Positions 59,866-64,000 of a DNA stretch of 64,000 nt are shown here, piece after piece. Source of the DNA: DATJZG01 sp035499295 (GTDB lineage: Bacteria; Myxococcota; Myxococcia; Myxococcales; Anaeromyxobacteraceae); the NCBI GenBank assembly GCA_035499295.1, contig DATJZG010000034.1:1-64000 (forward strand). Reading direction: 5' to 3'. Under the pieces are notes generated by a model. The model had not been told where the DNA came from. It worked only from the letters and a program-made list of their open reading frames with translations, and searched no databases. A program made the translations under genes and the position numbers. Every line of letters starts with the position of its first letter. Position 1 is the first letter of the stretch.

Positions 59866-61134
59866 ATGTCCTGGCCCCAGCGCATCCTCGCCGCCGCCTT
59901 CCTCCTCGCGGTGGCCGGCGTCCTCGGCGCCTCCCTCTACCCGAGGAAGGAGGCCCCCCTCCCGGTGCAGATCGCCCGGGTTCGGAGGGGCTCCGTCACC
60001 CGCCGGGTGACCGCCGCCGGCAAGCTGCAGGCCGCCACGCAGGTGAAGCTCTCCTCCAACCTCTCCGGGGACCTGCTCGACCTCCCGGTACGCGAGGGGG
60101 ACGCGGTGAAGAGGGGCCAGTACCTGGGGCGCATCGACTCGCGCCGCTACCAGGCGCAAGTGCTGCAGCGCGAGGCGCTCGAGAAGAGCGCTCGCTCCGA
60201 GCTCTCCATGGAAGAGGTGAACCTGGCCAAGCTCGAGGCCGAGCTCCACCGGGTGACGCGGCTCGTCACCGCCGACGGCGCCAGCGCCGCGGAGCTGGAG
60301 CGTGCCACCTCGGAGCGCGACGGCGCCCTGGCGCGCGTGCAGGCGGCGAAGGACCGGGTGGCGAACGCCTCCGCCTCGCTGGCGGAGGCCCGCTACCTGC
60401 TCTCCTTCACCACCCTGCTCGCCCCCATCGACGGCATCGTCACCTCGCGCCTCAAGCAGGTGGGCGAGCGGGTGCGCGGCTCCGACTTCAACGAGGACCC
60501 CATCGTCATCATCGCCACCCTCTCCTCCATGGAGGTCAAGGTGGAGGTGGGCGAGCACGAGGTGGTGCACCTCCACGAGGGGGACCTGGCGGAGGTGGAG
60601 GTGGACGCGATCCCCGACAGGAAGTGGCCCGCCCAGGTGGTGGAGATCGCCAAGAACGCCAACGTTCGCAACCCCGGCACCGAGCAGGAGGTGACCACCT
60701 TCCCGGTGAGGCTCGCGCTCACCACCTTCGTCCCGGGCGCTCTTCCGGGCATGAGCGCCCAGGCATCGGTGGCCACCGAGACCCACCAGGGCGTGCTGCT
60801 CGTGCCGCTCGCGGCGGTCACGGTCCGCCCGGAGAAGGACCTCGCGAGCGCGCCGGGGACGAAGGGGCCGGACCCGGGCCTGCCCGACCCGGGCGGGCGC
60901 CCGAAGCCCCGGAAGGAGGCGCTCGCCAAGGTGGTGTTCGCGGTGGAGAAGGGGGAGGCGAGGGCCCGAGCGGTGGAGACCGGGCTCGCCGGCGAGAGCG
61001 AGATCGAGGTGGTGCGGGGCGTCGCCGACGGGGAGGCGTTGGTGGAGGGCCCCTACAAGGTGCTCGCCCGCGAGCTCTCCGACGGCCGCCCGGTGAAGGA
61101 GCTCCAGCCGGGAGAGAAGGCGAGGATGCCTTGA
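59866..61134 (+). CDS. Periplasmic adaptor (membrane fusion) protein, MacA/RND type
   Basis: 422-aa adaptor with an N-terminal membrane anchor (RILAAAFLLAVAGVLGASLY), the biotinyl-lipoyl-like half (RRGSVTRRVTAAGKLQAATQVKL, then DGIVTSRLKQVGERVRGSDF), a long coiled coil between them (QREALEKSARSELSMEEVN ... SASLAEARYLL), and beta-barrel segments toward the C-terminus. It bridges the TolC channel and the MacB permease. GTG 59863 is an alternative start one residue longer. Confidence 0.9.
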   Translation: MSWPQRILAAAFLLAVAGVLGASLYPRKEAPLPVQIARVRRGSVTRRVTAAGKLQAATQVKLSSNLSGDLLDLPVREGDAVKRGQYLGRIDSRRYQAQVLQREALEKSARSELSMEEVNLAKLEAELHRVTRLVTADGASAAELERATSERDGALARVQAAKDRVANASASLAEARYLLSFTTLLAPIDGIVTSRLKQVGERVRGSDFNEDPIVIIATLSSMEVKVEVGEHEVVHLHEGDLAEVEVDAIPDRKWPAQVVEIAKNANVRNPGTEQEVTTFPVRLALTTFVPGALPGMSAQASVATETHQGVLLVPLAAVTVRPEKDLASAPGTKGPDPGLPDPGGRPKPRKEALAKVVFAVEKGEARARAVETGLAGESEIEVVRGVADGEALVEGPYKVLARELSDGRPVKELQPGEKARMP

Positions 61135-61862
61135 CCTCCCCGGAACTCCTCTCGCTCCAGGCGATCACCCGCCACTACCAGGTGGGCTCGGAGGGGGTGC
61201 GGGCGCTGGACGGCGTCAGCTTCGAGGTGCGGCGCGGCGAGTGGGTGGCGGTGGTGGGCCAGTCGGGGTCGGGCAAGTCGACGCTCATGAACATCCTCGG
61301 CTGCCTCGATACCCCCACGAGCGGGACCTACGCCATCCGCGGCCAGGACGTCCGCGGGCTCGCCGACGACGCGCTCGCCGACCTCCGCAACCGGGAGATC
61401 GGGTTCGTCTTCCAGACCTTCCAGCTCCTGCCGCGGTCGACGGCCCTCGCCAACGTGGAGCTGCCGCTCGTCTACCGCGGGGTGCCGCGCCGCGAACGCC
61501 GCGAGCGGGCCGAGAGCGCGCTGCGCTCGGTGGGGCTCGAGGACCGCATGCACCACCGGCCCAACGAGCTCTCCGGCGGCCAGCGCCAGCGCGTGGCCAT
61601 GGCGCGGGCTCTGGTGGGCGAGCCGTCCCTGCTCCTCGCCGACGAGCCCACCGGCAACCTCGACAGCGCCACCGGCGAGGAGATCTTCAGGCTGCTCGAG
61701 GGGCTGCACGCCCGCGGCCACACCATCGTCCTCGTCACCCATGAGCCGCGCCTCGCCGCCCGCTGCCCGCGCGCCATCCGGCTCATGGACGGGCGCATCG
61801 TGGCCGACGGGGCGGGTCGCGAGGTCGCCCTCCTGGGCGTCACCCCGGCGGCGCTCGCATGA
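61131..61862 (+). CDS. ABC transporter ATPase (MacB/LolD type)
   Basis: 243-aa ATPase: Walker A GQSGSGKST at residues 43-51, Q-loop IGFVFQTFQLLP, signature LSGGQRQRVAMARAL, Walker B LLLADEPTGNLDS and the H-loop VTHEPR. The domain is typical of the MacB/LolD/FtsE group that works with a single permease. The start is a TTG at 61131 that overlaps the adaptor stop by 4 bases, and the downstream permease starts inside this gene's last codon region. Confidence 0.92.
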   Translation: MTSPELLSLQAITRHYQVGSEGVRALDGVSFEVRRGEWVAVVGQSGSGKSTLMNILGCLDTPTSGTYAIRGQDVRGLADDALADLRNREIGFVFQTFQLLPRSTALANVELPLVYRGVPRRERRERAESALRSVGLEDRMHHRPNELSGGQRQRVAMARALVGEPSLLLADEPTGNLDSATGEEIFRLLEGLHARGHTIVLVTHEPRLAARCPRAIRLMDGRIVADGAGREVALLGVTPAALA

Positions 61863-63106
61863 GGGGCCTCCGGCGAGCGGCAGCCGAGCTGGAGGAGAGC
61901 GTCCGCATCGCCCTCTCCACCCTCGTCGGGAACCGGATGCGGAGCGCCCTCACCACGCTCGGCATCGTCATCGGCGTCACCACCGTCATCGCCATCGTCG
62001 CCGTCATCCAGGGGCTCAACTCGAGCTTCGAGACGCAGATCCAGAGCTTCGGGGCGCACACCCTCTACGTCTCCCGCTGGAAGTGGATGAACCTCTCCGG
62101 CGACTGGTGGAAGTACCGGAACCGCAAGCCCATCGGGGAGGTGGAGCTCGGTGCCATCTCGCGGGAGTCGTCCCTCGCCCTGGCGGTCTCGCCGGTGATC
62201 CCGCTCACCGCCGCCGCCGCCGCCGGGGAGCACTCCCTCTCCGCCGTTCAGCTCGACGGGGTGGGCTCCGAGTACCTGCGGGCGAACGGCGGCTCGGTGG
62301 TGGCGGGGCGCTTCCTGGTGGAGGGGGATCTGGAGGCGACGAGCCACGCGGCGGTGCTGGGCGCGGACGTGGCCGACCACCTCTTCCCCGGGCAGGCCCC
62401 CGAGGAGGTGGTGGGGCGGCGGGTGACGCTCTCCGGCCACCCGTTCCGCGTGGTGGGCCTGATGGAGCGGCGCGGCCGCTTCCTGGGGATGGCGATGGAC
62501 AACAACGTCTTCCTCCCCTACACGACCTTCGGACGGCTCTTCGGGCCGAAGCGTCCCATGTACATCGCGGTGGCGGGCCCTCCCGGGAGGCTCTCGGAGC
62601 TGGACGACGAGCTCACCGGGATCCTGAGGCGGGCGCGCCAGGTGGCGCCCGGCCGCGCCGACGACTTCACCCTGAACCGCCAGGAGCAGTTCCTCAAGGT
62701 CTACCAGGGGCTGACGAACGCCCTCTACGGCGTGGCGGTGGGGGTGGGGCTCATCACCCTGGTGGTGGGCGGGATCGGGATCATGAACATCATGCTGGTC
62801 TCGGTGCACGAGCGCACCCGGGAGATCGGCGTACGGCGAGCCCTGGGGGCGCGGCGCTCCACCATCCTGGCCCAGTTCCTGGTGGAGTCGGCCTTGGTGG
62901 CGGCTCTCGGGGGAGCCATCGGGACGGGGCTCGGCCTCGCCATCGCGGAGGGGGTGGCGCTCACCACCCCGCTCGCCGCCGCGGTGAAGCCGTCGGCGGT
63001 GGCGCTCGGCCTCGGCTTCTCGGCGGCCACCGGCCTCGTCTTCGGCACCTGGCCGGCCTGGCGCGCCGCCCACCTCGACCCGGTGGAGGCGCTGCGCTAC
63101 GAATGA
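61859..63106 (+). CDS. MacB-type ABC permease (first)
   Basis: 415-aa permease of the FtsX/MacB family: N-terminal cytoplasmic helix and first transmembrane segment (ALTTLGIVIGVTTVIAIVAVI), a large periplasmic domain (about residues 70-270) and a C-terminal block of three helices (VGLITLVVGGIGIMNIMLVSV, EIGVRRALGARRSTILAQFL). It pairs with the ATPase just upstream. Start overlaps the ATPase stop as ATGA. Exports a substrate that the neighbours do not identify. Confidence 0.9.
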   Translation: MRGLRRAAAELEESVRIALSTLVGNRMRSALTTLGIVIGVTTVIAIVAVIQGLNSSFETQIQSFGAHTLYVSRWKWMNLSGDWWKYRNRKPIGEVELGAISRESSLALAVSPVIPLTAAAAAGEHSLSAVQLDGVGSEYLRANGGSVVAGRFLVEGDLEATSHAAVLGADVADHLFPGQAPEEVVGRRVTLSGHPFRVVGLMERRGRFLGMAMDNNVFLPYTTFGRLFGPKRPMYIAVAGPPGRLSELDDELTGILRRARQVAPGRADDFTLNRQEQFLKVYQGLTNALYGVAVGVGLITLVVGGIGIMNIMLVSVHERTREIGVRRALGARRSTILAQFLVESALVAALGGAIGTGLGLAIAEGVALTTPLAAAVKPSAVALGLGFSAATGLVFGTWPAWRAAHLDPVEALRYE

Positions 63107-64000
63107 CCGGGCTCCTCGACACGCTCGGCATGGCGCTCTCGACCCTGCGGGCCAACCCGCTGCGATCGGCGCTCACCCTGCTCGGGATCGTCATCGGGGC
63201 CTCGACGGTGGTGGCCATGATGGCCCTCACCGAGGGGCTCCGCGAGAAGGTCACGAGCGACCTCGCCTTCCTGGGGGCGAGCTCCTTCCGCGTACAGAAG
63301 TTCCCGGTCTTCATGAACGACGAGGCCTGGCAGAAGTACGCCAAGCGCCGCCCCCTCACCCGGGAGCAGTGCGAGGGGCTGCGCGGCCTGCCACACGTCG
63401 CGGAGGTCTCCGTGGAGGCCTGGAGCGAGTGGCCCGATCGCGTCTGGACCCGCAACCGGGCCACCCAGCCCAACGTGTGGATCGTCGGCGGCCAGCCCGA
63501 CTACGAGCCGGCGAACGGGATCGCCGTGGCTGCCGGCCGCTTCCTCTCCGCCACCGACCTGGAGATGGGGCGGGCGGTGGCCTTCCTCGGCGCCGACGTC
63601 GCCGACCTGCTCTTCCCCGGGGAGGACCCGGTGGGCAGGGAGGTGCGCATCCGCTCCTCCGCCTTCACCGTGGTGGGCGTGGCCGAGCGGCGGGGGAGCG
63701 TCCTCGGCCTGGAATCGAAGGACGGGTTCGCCGTCATCCCGCTCGACCACTTCTCCACCGTCATGGGCCGCCCCCAGTCCTTCCTCGTCACCGTCGGCGC
63801 CACCGGGCCCAAGGAGGTGGGCCGGGCGATGGACGAGGTGGTGGCCCAGCTGCGCCGGGCGCGGGGCCTCCTCGGGGACGAGGAGAACGACTTCGCCGTC
63901 TTCACCAACGACTCGGTCTCCGAGACGCTCGACAACATCCTGCGGATCGTGGCGGTCGCCACCTTCGCGGTGTGCGCGCTGGCGCTGCTCGTCGGCGGCA
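63103..64000 (+). CDS. MacB-type ABC permease (second, truncated by window edge)
   Basis: First 299 residues of a second FtsX/MacB permease that runs off the right edge. N-terminal ALTLLGIVIGASTVVAMMAL is the first transmembrane helix, a periplasmic domain follows, and the last residues in view (IVAVATFAVCALALLVGG) are the start of the C-terminal helices. It overlaps the stop of the first permease as ATGA. Two permeases with one ATPase imply a heterodimeric pump or two related pumps sharing the ATPase. Confidence 0.88.
   Translation, partial: MTGLLDTLGMALSTLRANPLRSALTLLGIVIGASTVVAMMALTEGLREKVTSDLAFLGASSFRVQKFPVFMNDEAWQKYAKRRPLTREQCEGLRGLPHVAEVSVEAWSEWPDRVWTRNRATQPNVWIVGGQPDYEPANGIAVAAGRFLSATDLEMGRAVAFLGADVADLLFPGEDPVGREVRIRSSAFTVVGVAERRGSVLGLESKDGFAVIPLDHFSTVMGRPQSFLVTVGATGPKEVGRAMDEVVAQLRRARGLLGDEENDFAVFTNDSVSETLDNILRIVAVATFAVCALALLVGG

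Overview
The window is a G+C-rich bacterial chromosome segment, densely packed, with many ATGA or TGATG overlaps and GTG/TTG starts. A molybdenum nitrogenase cluster, DraT/DraG control of nitrogenase, diheme c-type cytochrome, hybrid histidine kinase, very-long-chain-type acyl-CoA dehydrogenases and a possible myxobacterial DUF2378-like protein suggest a diazotrophic deltaproteobacterium/Myxococcota, perhaps Anaeromyxobacter-like. That taxonomic placement is an inference from gene content and composition; no rRNA gene is present.

Layout. 1-6.8 kb (minus strand): a surface-polysaccharide block with two methyltransferases, a GNAT acetyltransferase, two tandem beta-propeller glycosidase-like proteins, a WbqC-like protein, and rfbC/rfbA for dTDP-rhamnose-type sugar synthesis. 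6.8-16.9 kb (minus): a six-gene run made of a transglutaminase-amidoligase giant protein, a second stand-alone amidoligase (DUF2126), a circularly permuted ATP-grasp, an alpha-E protein, a degenerate class II glutamine amidotransferase fused to a second transglutaminase, and an SDR oxidoreductase. This resembles the predicted peptide-synthesis/amidoligase systems found by comparative genomics, whose product is not known to me.

17-31.2 kb: nitrogen fixation. nifX-nifB-(80-aa ORF)-nifW run leftward and nifH-nifD-nifK-nifEN(fused)-nifX-fdxB-GNAT run rightward from one divergent control region holding a NifA-type upstream site (TGT-N10-ACA) and sigma-54 type -24/-12 elements. nifA follows on the minus strand behind its own consensus sigma-54 promoter; draT and draG lie tail to tail and would switch the NifH arginine modification on and off. 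nifV, nifS, nifU and nifQ are not in the window.

31-54 kb: mostly housekeeping and accessory genes: RsmB-like RNA methyltransferase, two acyl-CoA dehydrogenases 13 kb apart that share a nearly identical 16-bp operator, threonine aldolase, hybrid histidine kinase, a PAP2/sphingomyelin-synthase-like membrane enzyme, a PilZ protein, an E2-like acyltransferase, a diheme cytochrome c lipoprotein, a mechanosensitive channel, an inactive-looking LRAT-like domain with a histone-H1-like tail, a DUF481 outer-membrane protein, a metalloprotease lipoprotein, a ketopantoate-reductase-like protein, a class I amidotransferase and a pirin.

54.7-64 kb: a broken outer-membrane protein gene, a START-like protein, a Ppx/GppA-HD phosphatase, then a Yip1-like membrane protein and a tripartite MacAB-TolC-type export operon (TolC, adaptor, ATPase, two permeases), the last gene running off the right edge. 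No tRNA, rRNA, CRISPR array, insertion sequence or transposase was seen.
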